64,000 bases of DNA from JAJYUU01 sp963822955 (GCA_963822955.1 CAWGJS010000008.1:248001-312000); one strand, 5' to 3'. Counted from the first letter of the stretch, positions 9,057 to 20,398 are shown. Numbers and translations: made by a program. The notes: generated from the sequence alone by a model not told the origin.

Positions 9057-9216
9057 GCCCCGCATTCCCCGACTGTGCGCGGTTACTACTGTTATAGCCG
9101 CAGGACCACGGACGTCGATCGCCGCCATCCGCGGCAGGCTAGGCGGACCATCCTGCGCATCCGCAGTGCGGAATATCCTGGCTGTGGAGCTAGTTCACTC
9201 GTCTGAGGCCAGCAAA

Positions 9217-9237
9217 GTTGAGCGTATTCGGCTCAAC
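9217..9237. promoter_or_regulatory. HAIR operator 1 (HspR-binding inverted repeat)
   Basis: GTTGAGC-N7-GCTCAAC is a perfect inverted repeat with the arm sequence and 7-nt spacing of the HspR-associated inverted repeat (consensus CTTGAGT-N7-ACTCAAG). It lies 87 bp before the dnaK start, and hspR is in the same operon. Confidence 0.85.
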
Positions 9238-9268
9238 TCAGTTGCCTAACTGCCGGCCAAGTGGCAAA

Positions 9269-9289
9269 CTTGAGCCGTCGGGACTCAAT
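9269..9289. promoter_or_regulatory. HAIR operator 2 (HspR-binding inverted repeat)
   Basis: CTTGAGC-N7-ACTCAAT matches the HAIR consensus at most arm positions with the correct 7-nt spacer. It lies 34 bp before the dnaK ATG, 52 bp (about five helical turns) downstream of HAIR 1. Paired HAIR sites at dnaK promoters are known in Streptomyces. Confidence 0.88.
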
Positions 9290-9323
9290 CTTTCGGTACT
9301 AAATCAACCCAAGGACAGAACAC

Positions 9324-11179
<1,856 letters not shown>

Positions 11180-11180
<1 letters not shown>

Positions 11181-12015
11181 TGAGGCCCGACGAGGAGCGC
11201 CAGGGCCCGGTCATCCGCGATCGCAGGCGGATTGACCCAGTCACTGGCCAGGTACGAGATCCCGGCGACGCCGGCCCGCCGCGCGGGCCGGCTCCGCCGG
11301 CGGGCAGCAGCGGCCAGGCAGGCATTCCGTGTCCAGGCCGGGCGCCACGTCCGCTAGCTCCGGCCGGGCGGGCGGGGACACCCCGCACCCCGCGGCTGCG
11401 GGGAGCGCTACGGCTGCGGACGCAGAGTCCGAGGCCGCCGGCGCTGGCGCGGGGAACGGCGAAGCGGCTGGCGCTGCCGCGAGTGCGGCGACTGCCGACG
11501 CCGTCACAAAGCTTGCCGAGCGGACAGCTGACCTGCAGCGGCTGCAGGCGGAGTACGCCAACTACCGCAAGCGGGTTGAGCGGGACCGGATGGCCATGCG
11601 GGAGCAAGCGCTGGCCAACGTGCTGCACGAATTGCTGCCGGTGCTTGACGACATCGGCCGGGCACGGGAGCACGGCGAGCTGACCGGCGGTTTCAAGTCG
11701 GTCGGCGAGTCGCTCGAGAGCCTGGTGGCCAAGCTGGGCCTGACGTCATTCGGTGAGAGCGGTGATCCGTTCGACCCGACCCAGCATGAGGCGCTGCTGC
11801 ACTCCTACTCGGCGGACGTGACCGAGCCAACGGCAGTGCAGATCCTGCAGCCCGGGTACCGGGTCGGCGACCGGATCATCCGGCCGGCGAGGGTAGCAGT
11901 GGCCGAGCCCGCTGACGAGGCGCCTGAGAGTCCCGACAGCGGGGACGACGAAGCCGGGCCGGACGCCGGCGCAGGTGATGACGCCGGCGCAGGCGACGAG
12001 GCCGGCGAAGAGTGA
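11180..12015 (+). CDS. grpE: Nucleotide exchange factor GrpE, interrupted by a one-base frameshift
   Basis: GrpE releases ADP from DnaK. The N-terminus begins at the ATG at 11180 overlapping the dnaK stop, and reads GPVIRDRRRIDPVTGQVRDP. This motif is shared with mycobacterial GrpE (KRRIDPETGEVR). The coiled-coil and beta domains (LQAEYANYRKRVERDR, GFKSVGESLESLV, DPTQHEALLH, VLQPGYRVGDRIIRPARV-like) are in a different frame, open from 11236 to 12015. Adding one base at roughly 11300-11345 joins them into 278 residues. A GTG at 11329 would give a shorter protein lacking the conserved N-terminus. The tail is Asp/Gly/Ala-rich. Confidence 0.9.
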
Positions 12016-12086
12016 GTTCGGGGCCGGCGGCCCGCCCTAGCGGGGCCGCCGGCGCCGACATCTAGATAGCTCGCGAGAGAGGCCCG

Positions 12087-13256
12087 TTGAGCACCAAGGA
12101 TTACCTGGAGAAGGACTACTACAAGACTCTCGGCGTAGCCAAGGGCGCTACCGCCGACGAGATCAAGAAGTCGTACCGGAAGCTTGCCCGCAAGTATCAC
12201 CCCGACGCCAACGAGGGCGACCCGAAGGCCGAGGGGCGCTTCAAGGAGATCTCCGAGGCTTACAGCGTCCTGTCCGATGACAAGCGTCGCAAGGAGTATG
12301 ACGAGGCGCGCACGCTGTACGGCGGCGGCGTCCGGATGCCAGGATCCGGATCCGCGGGCGGTAACTACAACTTCGACCTCGGCGACATTTTCGGCAGCTC
12401 CGGTAGCGCGGGCGGGCGCCTCGGCGACCTGCTGGGCGGCGTGTTCGGCAACCGCGGCGGCGGCCCGACGGGAACTGGCCAGGCGAGGCCGCGGCGCGGC
12501 GCGGACGTCGAGACGGAGACGACGCTGCCGTTCAGCGATGCCATCGACGGGGCGACGGTCTCCCTCCGGCTCACCGGCGAGGGCCCGTGCAAGGTGTGCC
12601 GTGGCACCGGGGCTAAGGCGGGCACTGTACCCAGGGTCTGCCCGACCTGCGAGGGCACCGGCCAGGGAAGCCGGAACCTCGGCAGCTTCGCGTTCTCCGA
12701 GCCGTGCAAGACCTGCCGTGGCCGCGGGCTCGTCGTCGACGATCCCTGCACCGAATGCTCGGGTAGCGGGCGGGCGATGAGCACCCGGACTATCCAGGCG
12801 AGGATCCCGGCGGGCGTGGCCGACGGCCAGCGCATCAAGCTTCCCGGCAAGGGCGCGTCCGGAGAGCGCGGCGGCCCGCCCGGCGACCTCTACGTGCGCG
12901 TGCACGTGGAGCCGCACCCGCATGGAACGTTCGGCCGGTCCGGCGCCAACCTGACGATCACCGTGCCGATCACGTTCACCGAGGCCACGCTCGGCGCGGA
13001 GATCAAGGTGCCCTCGCACGGCGGGCTGCCGGTCAGCCTCCGCATCCCGGCCGGGACGCCCAATGGCCGGACCTTCCGGGTCCGCGGTAAGGGCGTCCGG
13101 CGCAAGGACGGGACGGCCGGCGACATGCTCGTAACCGTGAACGTCGTGGTCCCGCAGGACCTGACGGGCAAGGCACGGGACGCGCTGGAGTCGTTCCGCG
13201 ACGCGACCGCAGGTCCCGATCCTCGGGCCGAGCTGCTGAAGAACGCGAACGGCTAA
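12087..13256 (+). CDS. dnaJ: Chaperone DnaJ (Hsp40, class I)
   Basis: The 389-residue class I DnaJ starts at TTG 12087 behind GAGAGAGG. The J domain (about 10-75) holds the HPD tripeptide in RKYHPDANEGD, which stimulates DnaK ATPase. A Gly-rich linker follows. The zinc domain (about 165-235) has four CxxCxGxG modules: CKVCRGTG, CPTCEGTG, CKTCRGRG and CTECSGSG. The C-terminal substrate-binding domains are complete. It lies 71 bp after grpE and 27 bp before hspR. Confidence 0.98.
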   Translation: MSTKDYLEKDYYKTLGVAKGATADEIKKSYRKLARKYHPDANEGDPKAEGRFKEISEAYSVLSDDKRRKEYDEARTLYGGGVRMPGSGSAGGNYNFDLGDIFGSSGSAGGRLGDLLGGVFGNRGGGPTGTGQARPRRGADVETETTLPFSDAIDGATVSLRLTGEGPCKVCRGTGAKAGTVPRVCPTCEGTGQGSRNLGSFAFSEPCKTCRGRGLVVDDPCTECSGSGRAMSTRTIQARIPAGVADGQRIKLPGKGASGERGGPPGDLYVRVHVEPHPHGTFGRSGANLTITVPITFTEATLGAEIKVPSHGGLPVSLRIPAGTPNGRTFRVRGKGVRRKDGTAGDMLVTVNVVVPQDLTGKARDALESFRDATAGPDPRAELLKNANG

Positions 13257-13283
13257 TCATGCCAACGCCCGGAAGGAGATGAC

Positions 13284-13805
13284 ATGACCAGCCAGTTCGA
13301 GCTCACCGATGACTCGCCTGTGTATGTCATCTCGGTAGCAGCTCAGCTGTCGGGCCTGCATCCTCAGACGCTGCGCGCCTACGACCGGCTCGGCCTGGTA
13401 TCACCGGGCAGGGCGGCCGGGCGAGGCCGGCGGTATTCGCTGCGAGACATCCTGATCCTGCGCGAGGTGCAGCGGCTGTCCCAGGAAGAGGGCATCAACC
13501 TGTCCGGGATCAAGCGCATTCTCGAGCTCGAGCTTGCCGAACGGCGCAGCAGGCAGCTGCTCGCCGAGATGCACGCCGAGGTCAGCCAGCTGCGGGCCGA
13601 GCTTGAGTCCACCCGTGCGGTCGCAGCAAGGCTCGCGACGCTCGTGCGCAACCGAGCCGATGCGGCCGCGCTCGTCCCGGTTCACCATGTGGGCCCGCCC
13701 CAGGGGGAGCCGGCCCATGGTCGCGTTGCGGATCCGGGCCAGGCCGTCGCAGCGGCAACCGAGATGCCCACCAGGACGGCAGGGAACCATCCCGACCGCA
13801 CCTAG
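13284..13805 (+). CDS. hspR: Heat-shock repressor HspR (MerR family)
   Basis: The product is 173 residues, with RBS GGAAGGAGATG just before the ATG. The winged-helix MerR domain covers residues 12-80 (VYVISVAAQLSGLHPQTLRAYDRLGLVSPGR) and is followed by a coiled-coil dimerisation region. HspR binds HAIR repeats and represses its own operon, with DnaK as co-repressor in Streptomyces. Both HAIR sites here precede dnaK, so autoregulation is expected. The C-terminal 40 residues are disordered and variable. Confidence 0.97.
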   Translation: MTSQFELTDDSPVYVISVAAQLSGLHPQTLRAYDRLGLVSPGRAAGRGRRYSLRDILILREVQRLSQEEGINLSGIKRILELELAERRSRQLLAEMHAEVSQLRAELESTRAVAARLATLVRNRADAAALVPVHHVGPPQGEPAHGRVADPGQAVAAATEMPTRTAGNHPDRT

Positions 13806-13894
13806 CCGTCCAGGCCGGCGGCTGCCGCCCGCCACTCATCTGCGGCACCTGAACGCACAGTTAAGAAACGAAACAGAAAAAGAAGAAGACAACA

Positions 13895-16543
13895 GTGGAC
13901 GAGAAGCTGACCAGGAAGAGCCAGGAGGCTCTGAGCGAGGCCGTGCAGGCAGCGGCCGCTGCGGGCAACCCGAGCGTGGACGGCCTGCACCTGCTGGCCG
14001 CCTTGCTCCAGCAGACCGGGGGCACTGCGGCGCCGTTGCTGCGTGCTGTCGGTGCCGACCCCGCGGACGTGCTGAAGAATGTGCGCGACCTGGTCGGCCG
14101 CCTGCCGCGGGCCGCCGGGGCCACGGTCAGCGCCCCGGAGACCTCGCGTCAGCTGCTCGCCACGCTGGCAACAGCGGGCAAGCTGGCGCGCGGCATGTCA
14201 GACGAGTTCATCTCGACCGAGCATCTGCTGGTCGGGCTGGCGACCGACGGCGGCCAGGCGGCCACGGCACTGCGTGACGCCGGCGCCGGGCCCAAGCAGC
14301 TCACTGATGCGTTCGAGCAGGTCCGCGGGCACGCCCGGGTGACCTCGCAAGACCCGGAAGGGACGTATCAGGCGCTGGAGAAGTACGGCATCGACCTGAC
14401 CCAGGCCGCCCGCGACGGCAAGCTCGACCCGGTGATTGGCCGGGACGCGGAGATCCGGCGCGTGATCCAGGTGCTGTCGCGGCGGACCAAGAACAACCCG
14501 GTGCTCATCGGCGAGCCCGGCGTCGGCAAGACCGCGGTCGTCGAGGGCCTTGCCCAGCGCGTGGTCGCCGGCGACGTGCCCGAGTCCCTGCGCGGCAAGA
14601 GCGTCGTGGCACTCGACCTCGGCGCGATGGTGGCCGGCGCCAAGTACCGCGGTGAGTTCGAGGAGCGCCTGAAGGCTGTCCTGAACGAGATCAAGCAAAG
14701 CGACGGCCAGGTCATCACCTTCATCGACGAGCTCCATACGGTGGTCGGCGCCGGGGCTGCCGAGGGCGCCATGGACGCGGGCAACATGCTGAAGCCCATG
14801 CTCGCCCGCGGCGAGCTGCGGATGGTCGGGGCGACGACGCTGGATGAGTACCGGCAGCGGATCGAGAAGGACGCGGCCCTGGAGCGGCGGTTCCAGCAGG
14901 TGCTCGTCGGCGAGCCGTCGGTCGAGGACACCATTGCCATCCTGCGCGGGCTGAAGGGCCGCTACGAGGCCCACCACCAGGTCCAGATCTCCGACGCCGC
15001 CCTCGTGGCCGCGGCCACGCTATCGGACCGGTACATCACTGCCAGGTTCTTGCCGGACAAGGCGATCGACCTGGTCGACGAGGCCGCATCCAGGCTGCGC
15101 ATGGAGATTGACTCCCGGCCGGTCGAGATCGACGAGCTGCAGCGAACTGTCGACCGGATGAAGATGGAAGAGATGGCGCTGGCCAAGGAGAACGATCCGG
15201 CCAGCCGCGACCGGCTGGAGCGCCTGCGCGCTGACCTCGCCGATAAGCAGGAGCAGCTGACCGCCCTGGTGGCTCGCTGGGACCGGGAGAAGGCCAGCCT
15301 CAACAAGGTCGGCGAGCTGAAGAAGCAGCTCGACGACCTCAAGGGCCAGGCAGAGCGTGCGCAGCGGGACGCTGACTTCGCGACCGCGTCCAGGCTCATG
15401 TACGGCGAGATTCCCGAGCTGGAGCGGCAGATAGCCGACGCGTCGGCGACTGCGGGCGAAGAGGAGGCCGCGGGCCTGGGCGCTGACGGGCCGCCGATGG
15501 TCAAGGAAGAGGTCGGCCCGGACGACGTCGCGGACGTGGTGTCGTCCTGGACTGGTATCCCGGCGGGCCTGCTCATGGAAGGCGAGACCGGCAAGCTCCT
15601 GCGGATGGAATCTGAGCTCGGTCACCGCATCGTCGGCCAGCATGCAGCCGTACAGGCTGTGTCCGACGCAGTCCGCAGGTCGCGGGCCGGGATCTCCGAC
15701 CCCGACCGGCCTTCTGGCTCGTTCTTGTTCCTGGGCCCAACCGGAGTCGGGAAGACCGAGCTGGCCAAGGCGCTGGCGGAGTTCCTGTTCGACGATGAGC
15801 GGGCGATCATCCGCATCGACATGAGCGAGTACTCCGAGCGTCATTCGGTCGCCCGGCTGGTCGGCGCACCGCCTGGCTATGTCGGCTACGAGGAGGGCGG
15901 CCAGCTCACCGAGGCTGTGCGCCGCCGACCCTACTGCGTAGTGCTGCTCGATGAGGTGGAGAAGGCGCATCCAGAGGTCTTCGACATCCTGCTCCAGGTT
16001 CTCGACGACGGCAGGCTGACCGATGGCCAGGGCCGGACCGTGGACTTCCGCAACACGATCCTCATCCTGACCTCCAACCTCGGCTCGCAGTACATCGCCG
16101 ACCCGAGCCTGGACGATGCGGCCACCAGGGACAAGGTCATGTCGGTGGTGCAGTCCACCTTCAAGCCAGAGTTCCTGAACAGGCTGGACGACGTCATCGT
16201 GTTCGACGCGCTGACCACGGCCGAGCTGACCGAGATCGTGGACCTCCAGATCCAGCGGCTTGCTAGCCGGCTAGCCGGCCGGCGCCTGACGCTGGACGTG
16301 ACCCCGGCGGCACAAGAGTGGCTGGCGGTCACCGGCTTCGACCCGGTGTATGGCGCACGCCCGCTGCGGCGGCTGATCCAGTCGGCGATCGGCGACAAGC
16401 TCGCGCGCGAGCTCATCGCCGGCGAAATCACCGACGGCGACACGGTGCTCGTCGACCTGGACGAGGGCACGTACTCGCTCACCGTGGCGCCGCTGAGGGC
16501 TGACGCCGAGCGCGCCCCAGCAGCGGCCGGCGAGTCGGCCTAG
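13895..16543 (+). CDS. clpB: ATP-dependent disaggregase ClpB (Hsp100)
   Basis: The 882-residue protein has the full ClpB architecture. An N-domain (1-150) precedes NBD1 with Walker A GEPGVGKT near 206. The coiled-coil middle domain (about 400-530) distinguishes ClpB from ClpC. NBD2 has Walker A GPTGVGKT near 614 and sensor/arginine motifs. It resolves aggregates with DnaK-DnaJ-GrpE. The start is GTG at 13895 after a purine-rich AAAGAAGAAG. No HAIR site lies in the 89-bp gap after hspR, so it is probably read from the dnaK promoter, although clpB is a separate unit in Streptomyces and mycobacteria. Confidence 0.98.
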   Translation: MDEKLTRKSQEALSEAVQAAAAAGNPSVDGLHLLAALLQQTGGTAAPLLRAVGADPADVLKNVRDLVGRLPRAAGATVSAPETSRQLLATLATAGKLARGMSDEFISTEHLLVGLATDGGQAATALRDAGAGPKQLTDAFEQVRGHARVTSQDPEGTYQALEKYGIDLTQAARDGKLDPVIGRDAEIRRVIQVLSRRTKNNPVLIGEPGVGKTAVVEGLAQRVVAGDVPESLRGKSVVALDLGAMVAGAKYRGEFEERLKAVLNEIKQSDGQVITFIDELHTVVGAGAAEGAMDAGNMLKPMLARGELRMVGATTLDEYRQRIEKDAALERRFQQVLVGEPSVEDTIAILRGLKGRYEAHHQVQISDAALVAAATLSDRYITARFLPDKAIDLVDEAASRLRMEIDSRPVEIDELQRTVDRMKMEEMALAKENDPASRDRLERLRADLADKQEQLTALVARWDREKASLNKVGELKKQLDDLKGQAERAQRDADFATASRLMYGEIPELERQIADASATAGEEEAAGLGADGPPMVKEEVGPDDVADVVSSWTGIPAGLLMEGETGKLLRMESELGHRIVGQHAAVQAVSDAVRRSRAGISDPDRPSGSFLFLGPTGVGKTELAKALAEFLFDDERAIIRIDMSEYSERHSVARLVGAPPGYVGYEEGGQLTEAVRRRPYCVVLLDEVEKAHPEVFDILLQVLDDGRLTDGQGRTVDFRNTILILTSNLGSQYIADPSLDDAATRDKVMSVVQSTFKPEFLNRLDDVIVFDALTTAELTEIVDLQIQRLASRLAGRRLTLDVTPAAQEWLAVTGFDPVYGARPLRRLIQSAIGDKLARELIAGEITDGDTVLVDLDEGTYSLTVAPLRADAERAPAAAGESA

Positions 16544-16554
16544 CCTTGGCCTTT

Positions 16555-16579
16555 CGCGGCTGACAGTCGCTAAGCCGCG
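16555..16579 (+). terminator. Hairpin after clpB, possible operon end
   Basis: CGCGGCT (16555-16561) and AGCCGCG (16573-16579) form a 7-bp stem with an 11-nt loop shortly after the clpB stop. No T-run follows, as is common in high-GC actinobacterial terminators. Confidence 0.4.
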
Positions 16580-16714
16580 TCAGCAAGCTCCAGGCACTGG
16601 CGCCTGGCTGAGCCCGGCACCCGCATCGCTCGTCAGGGAAGGAGGAAACCCAGGGCGGCCATCCAGAGCCTGCCACGGCGCAAAACTCGCTGGCGCTGAC
16701 CGGCCCTGCAGCAG

Positions 16715-17302
16715 TTGGATCAGCCCGTGCACATCGTCCTGGAAACTGACCGGATGCTGCTGCGGCGATTCACCGAGGCAGATGCAGGACCGCTGGCCGC
16801 ACTGTACAGCGATCCACGCGTCATGCGGTTCATCACGCCGGAGCCGCACTCCCTCGCGGAGGTGCAGGCAACGATCCTGCCCGAGTACCTGCAGGAGTAC
16901 CGCGAACTCGCCGACGGCCTTGGCTCCTTTGCGGCCATCGAGAGGGAAACCGGGCAGATGGCCGGGGGATTCTCCCTCAAGCCCGCCAACAGTTACGGCC
17001 TGACTGGCGGCACGGAGCTTGGCTACCGGCTGTACCCGCCATTCTGGGGGCGAGGGCTTGCCACCGAGGGAGCACATGCCCTGATAGGGCTGGCATTCGA
17101 GCAACTGCACCTCGACCGGGTTGTCGCGACCACAATGGCTGACAACACCGGCTCCTGGCGGGTAATGGAAAAGTGCAGGCTGCGCCGGGTCAGGACGTTC
17201 TACTACCCGGACGCCCGCCTGATGCCCGGTGGCGAACACGGTGACGTGGTCTACGAGCTAACCCGCAGCGACTGGAGCATGCAGGTCCAAAGCAAAGGCT
17301 GA
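16715..17302 (+). CDS. GNAT acetyltransferase, RimJ/RimL type
   Basis: The 195-residue protein has the RimJ/RimL-like layout. ETDRMLLRRFTEADAGPLAALY opens the fold, and the acetyl-CoA motif GYRLYPPFWGRGLATEGAHALI is followed by VATTMADNTGSWRVMEKC. Such enzymes acetylate protein N-termini, antibiotics or small amines; the substrate is unknown. The start is TTG at 16715, or GTG at 16727 four codons later. It lies 171 bp after clpB and is probably a separate unit. Confidence 0.85.
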   Translation: MDQPVHIVLETDRMLLRRFTEADAGPLAALYSDPRVMRFITPEPHSLAEVQATILPEYLQEYRELADGLGSFAAIERETGQMAGGFSLKPANSYGLTGGTELGYRLYPPFWGRGLATEGAHALIGLAFEQLHLDRVVATTMADNTGSWRVMEKCRLRRVRTFYYPDARLMPGGEHGDVVYELTRSDWSMQVQSKG

Positions 17303-17383
17303 GCCATCCGCCAGTGGAACCCCGCCCACCCGGTGCGACGCCAGACGCTCAGGACGGCGCACGAAGATCGCGAAAGATCAATG

Positions 17384-17953
17384 CTAGGCCTCGTCGAGCA
17401 GGGCGTCGAAATCGTCCTCAGGCAAGCCGAGGTCGTTGCGGATGCGGTAGCGGAGCCTGAGCAGCAGCCGGAGCTCGGAATCATCACCATCGCCTGGCTG
17501 CCCCTGCTCGGCGGCAGCGAGGCTCAGCTCTACGCCTTGGGTCGCCCAGTCCAGGGCGGCCGGCAGGTCCGACTGCTCGACCAGCAGTTCCGCGACGAAG
17601 TCGCAGGTCCGCGGATCGAGCCGGCCCTCGATCTGAACGCGCCTGATCAGTGCGCGCGCCTCGGGCTGCCTGCCGAGCTGGAACAGTGCCCGGGCCAACG
17701 GCACCCGCGGGTCGGCAGAGACCGCGCCGCCGTCGGCCATGGCACGGCGGAGGTCGGCAACCGCCTCGCCGGGGTCATCCGCGAGGAGCCACTGCTCTCC
17801 GGCGCGCAGGAACGCCTCGGCCCGCGGCATCGCGTCAGTCCCCGTGCCAGTCCTGGCCAGCGCAGTCATCTCGCGAGCGGCTGCCAGGTGATCACCGCTT
17901 GCTGCTGCGTTGAACTCGATCGAGTCGAATTGCTCACGGCTCAGCGGTGCCAC
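17384..17953 (-). CDS. TPR-like helical protein of unknown function
   Basis: The 189-residue protein is mostly alpha-helical, with alanine-rich repeats reminiscent of tetratricopeptide units (AEAFLRAGEQWLLADDPGEA, RVPLARALFQLGRQPEARAL, FVAELLVEQSDLPAALDWA). The N-terminus, LSREQFDSIEFNAAASGDHLAAA, has no signal peptide, so it is probably cytosolic. The start is GTG at 17953. It follows the NYN-domain gene in the same direction across a 154-bp hairpin-rich spacer. A binding rather than catalytic role is likely. Confidence 0.65.
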   Translation of the reverse strand: MAPLSREQFDSIEFNAAASGDHLAAAREMTALARTGTGTDAMPRAEAFLRAGEQWLLADDPGEAVADLRRAMADGGAVSADPRVPLARALFQLGRQPEARALIRRVQIEGRLDPRTCDFVAELLVEQSDLPAALDWATQGVELSLAAAEQGQPGDGDDSELRLLLRLRYRIRNDLGLPEDDFDALLDEA

Positions 17954-18027
17954 TCAGACAAGGTATCCGGGAAATGGCGCTTTTGGCCGCAGCAAAAGGC
18001 GCCAGTAATGGCTTCGTGACCATTGCC

Positions 18028-18047
18028 GTCGGGGGGACACCCCCGAC
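18028..18047. other. GC hairpin between the NYN and TPR genes
   Basis: GTCGGGGG (28-35) and CCCCCGAC (40-47) pair perfectly around a GACA loop. A weaker repeat, GGCGCTTTTG with CAAAAGGCGCC, lies at about 17976-18002. Both could attenuate reading from the NYN gene into the TPR gene. Confidence 0.4.
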
Positions 18048-18090
18048 ATCCCTCGAAAACCCGCCACCTCAGGGTGCTGCCTACGTCTAC

Positions 18091-18106
18091 CTGCGCTGAA
18101 GCGCAG
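18091..18106 (-). terminator. Hairpin just after the NYN gene stop
   Basis: CTGCGC-TGAA-GCGCAG is a perfect 6-bp stem with a stable tetraloop, immediately 3' of the NYN gene stop at 18108. Confidence 0.45.
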
Positions 18107-18107
18107 T

Positions 18108-20156
18108 TCAGTGGCGGGAACGCTCGAGAGCATCCCAGAACCCGCGCCTGAGCGCGTGCCGAACCTCGTCGTGCAGCAGCGAGTCAATAGGCAGCGCCGA
18201 ACCCTGGAGCAGCCTGGCTTCCAGGTCTGATGGCATCCGTGGCTTGCGGGCGAGCACGGCCTCAAGCCATAGAGCAGGCGCATCCCTCGCCACGGCTTCG
18301 CCGAAGCCGAAGCCCTCCGCGTGCGCCGACTGGACCGCGTCGCCCACCGACATCGTCGCAGCCGGGGCTGCGGCAGGCTGTGCGCCGTACGGACTGGGCA
18401 GGTACGGATTGCCCGGCGGCCCGGCAAACTGTGCGGGCTCGAGCTGGCCCCCGTAGGGAGCAGGCATGTCCGGCGAGTACTGGACGCCGTTGCCGACCGG
18501 AAGCGGGCGCTGCCCGAGCGGCGGCCGCTGCGCCTCCGGGGGTCCCTGGCCGTTCTGGTGCTGCACAGGTCCGGTGTTGCCCTGCGGCTGCTGGCCGGGC
18601 TGGCTAGCGGCAGGCATAACGTGACCGGGCAGGCCCTGGCCGGGAAGACTCTGGCCGGGAAGACTCTGGCCGTGCGATGACGGCACCGGCGCCTGGGGCA
18701 CGGGCTGGCCCATCCCCTGCGGGCCCACGCCGTAGGGCTGACCAGGCTGCATCGGCATCGCCTGGCTCTGCGGTGAGACGCTACCGCCGAACTGCCGGGG
18801 GGCTTCCTGGTGACGGCCCGCCTGCGGGGCGCCGGGTGCGCCACTGCCGCCGCCGGGCTGGCCGCCGTACTGAGCACTACCGCGCTGGGCGCCTCCGTGC
18901 TGGCCGCCATGTGGCTGCACACCGTTCGGCAGCTGGGCCATGGGCTGCTGGGCCATGGGCTGCTGGGCCATGGGCTGCTGGGCCATGGGCTGCTGGGCCA
19001 TGGGCTGCTGGGCCATGGGCTGCAGGCCAGCCGGCTGCTGCGCCATCTGCTGTCCACCCGACTGGTGTCCGCCCGACTGCTGGCCCATCGGCTGCAGTCC
19101 GCCTGGCGGCACTCCGTTCTGCGGCACTCCGTTGCCCAGGTGCATGCCGTTGTCCTGGTGGCGGCCGACGGCGACGCCAGGCCCTCCGGCTGCGGCGGCA
19201 CCGCCAGCCAGTCCGTCTCCAGCTTGCGCCTGCGGACTGGCCATGGCCGGCGCGACGACGCCCGGCACGCCACCCTGGCCCGGCATCGAGGCGACCTGGC
19301 CAGGGGCGGGCGAGGCAAATCCTGGGTCGGCGCCCGGCGGTAGCAGCCCGCGGCCATCGTCGGGGCGCTGATACCGCTGCGCATCGAGGTGCGCCTGACT
19401 GGCCAGCTCGCCCTGCCCGGGGCTAGCGCTCATGACGTCAGCAGGGCCGCTGGCCCGCAGGCCTGCTAGCTGCGGCTGACCGATCGGCTCGTAGTCGGCG
19501 GCCAGCGGCGAGGCATACAGCGGCTGGGCCGGGGCCTCGATCGCGGGGTGCGGTCTGCTGACCTGAGCGGCGTTAACCGCCAGCTCACGGAAGTCCGCCT
19601 GGGCTAGCTGCGGCTCTGCACCGGAGATGAGGTCGACGTACGGGCGCAGATGACTTGGCGAGATCTCGATAAGGTCGTCGCACTCCTGCCGAAGGGTCCG
19701 CGACACAGCCCGGTCCCCGTCCGCTGTGACGTAGAGCAGGATTGCCCGGACGCCGAGATCCTGGACCTCGGCGATGACAGGCCCTAGGTCCTCCTCGGCG
19801 CTCACGATGATGGCATCGCTGATCGCGTGGTTCCTGGCCAGGGCGGTGAGGTCCTTGCGGATCTCGGCCTCGACGCCCTCTTTGCGGCTCGGGCGGATCT
19901 TGCTGAGCCGGAGCTTGACTCCGGGAAGGTCGGCAAGCATGTCGTGCTCAGCCGCGCGGTTGCCGTCCGTCGAGGTGTCGTACCAGTAGCACCGCAGCAG
20001 CGGCAGGCCAGTACGGTCCCTGGACAGGCCACCGAGTAGCTTCAGAAGGCCCGCATAGTCCCAGGACACCGAGTCACGATTGCGAGTGCCATGGACGGCG
20101 AGCGCGCTGTCAGCCAGCGCGTAACTCGCATCCACGAACAGCGCGCAGCGATCCAC
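18108..20156 (-). CDS. NYN-domain (PIN-like nuclease fold) protein with low-complexity linker
   Basis: The product is 682 residues from GTG 20156. The N-terminal NYN domain (about 1-165) starts CALFVDASYALADSA and has acidic residues placed as in PIN/FLAP-like nucleases (VDAS, AEIRKDL, SAEEDLGPV). NYN proteins are linked to RNA processing, so an RNA nuclease role is inferred. About 400 disordered Gln/Pro/Gly residues follow, with QPMAQ and GQSLP repeats. A conserved-looking helical tail (about 600-682: MPSDLEARLL, LLHDEVRHALRRGFWDAL) ends the protein. The linker may drive condensate formation or flexible tethering. Confidence 0.8.
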   Translation of the reverse strand: MDRCALFVDASYALADSALAVHGTRNRDSVSWDYAGLLKLLGGLSRDRTGLPLLRCYWYDTSTDGNRAAEHDMLADLPGVKLRLSKIRPSRKEGVEAEIRKDLTALARNHAISDAIIVSAEEDLGPVIAEVQDLGVRAILLYVTADGDRAVSRTLRQECDDLIEISPSHLRPYVDLISGAEPQLAQADFRELAVNAAQVSRPHPAIEAPAQPLYASPLAADYEPIGQPQLAGLRASGPADVMSASPGQGELASQAHLDAQRYQRPDDGRGLLPPGADPGFASPAPGQVASMPGQGGVPGVVAPAMASPQAQAGDGLAGGAAAAGGPGVAVGRHQDNGMHLGNGVPQNGVPPGGLQPMGQQSGGHQSGGQQMAQQPAGLQPMAQQPMAQQPMAQQPMAQQPMAQQPMAQLPNGVQPHGGQHGGAQRGSAQYGGQPGGGSGAPGAPQAGRHQEAPRQFGGSVSPQSQAMPMQPGQPYGVGPQGMGQPVPQAPVPSSHGQSLPGQSLPGQGLPGHVMPAASQPGQQPQGNTGPVQHQNGQGPPEAQRPPLGQRPLPVGNGVQYSPDMPAPYGGQLEPAQFAGPPGNPYLPSPYGAQPAAAPAATMSVGDAVQSAHAEGFGFGEAVARDAPALWLEAVLARKPRMPSDLEARLLQGSALPIDSLLHDEVRHALRRGFWDALERSRH
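18933..19022 (-). repeat. Six tandem 15-bp repeats (QQPMA) in the NYN gene
   Basis: Six near-identical copies of CTGGGCCATGGGCTG (plus strand) encode repeated Q-Q-P-M-A on the minus strand. The period is a multiple of three, so copy-number change would keep the frame. Confidence 0.95.
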
Positions 20157-20381
20157 GCGACACCGTCCTTCCCCTTGCGCGTGACGTTACCAGCGCATGG
20201 CATCGGCCGTGACGCATAGTGCGGATCGCGGACGTATCCGCCAGGCCGGGCTCCTGACGCTAGTTCACCCGATACCGGAATTTAGTTAGACCGCGACGGT
20301 CGCGCCCGCCTTTGCCGGGGGAGCCGCCAGCCCGCAGAACGTACCAGGCGCCGGCCAGTGCTCCGCCCGGGCCGGCCGGGG

Positions 20382-20398
20382 TAGGCTCGGCTGCCGTG
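20382..20398 (+). promoter_or_regulatory. Probable leaderless promoter of pyrE
   Basis: The -10-like hexamer TAGGCT (20382-20387) is 8 nt before the GTG at 20396, with no ribosome-binding site. This is the geometry of a leaderless transcript. Confidence 0.6.
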
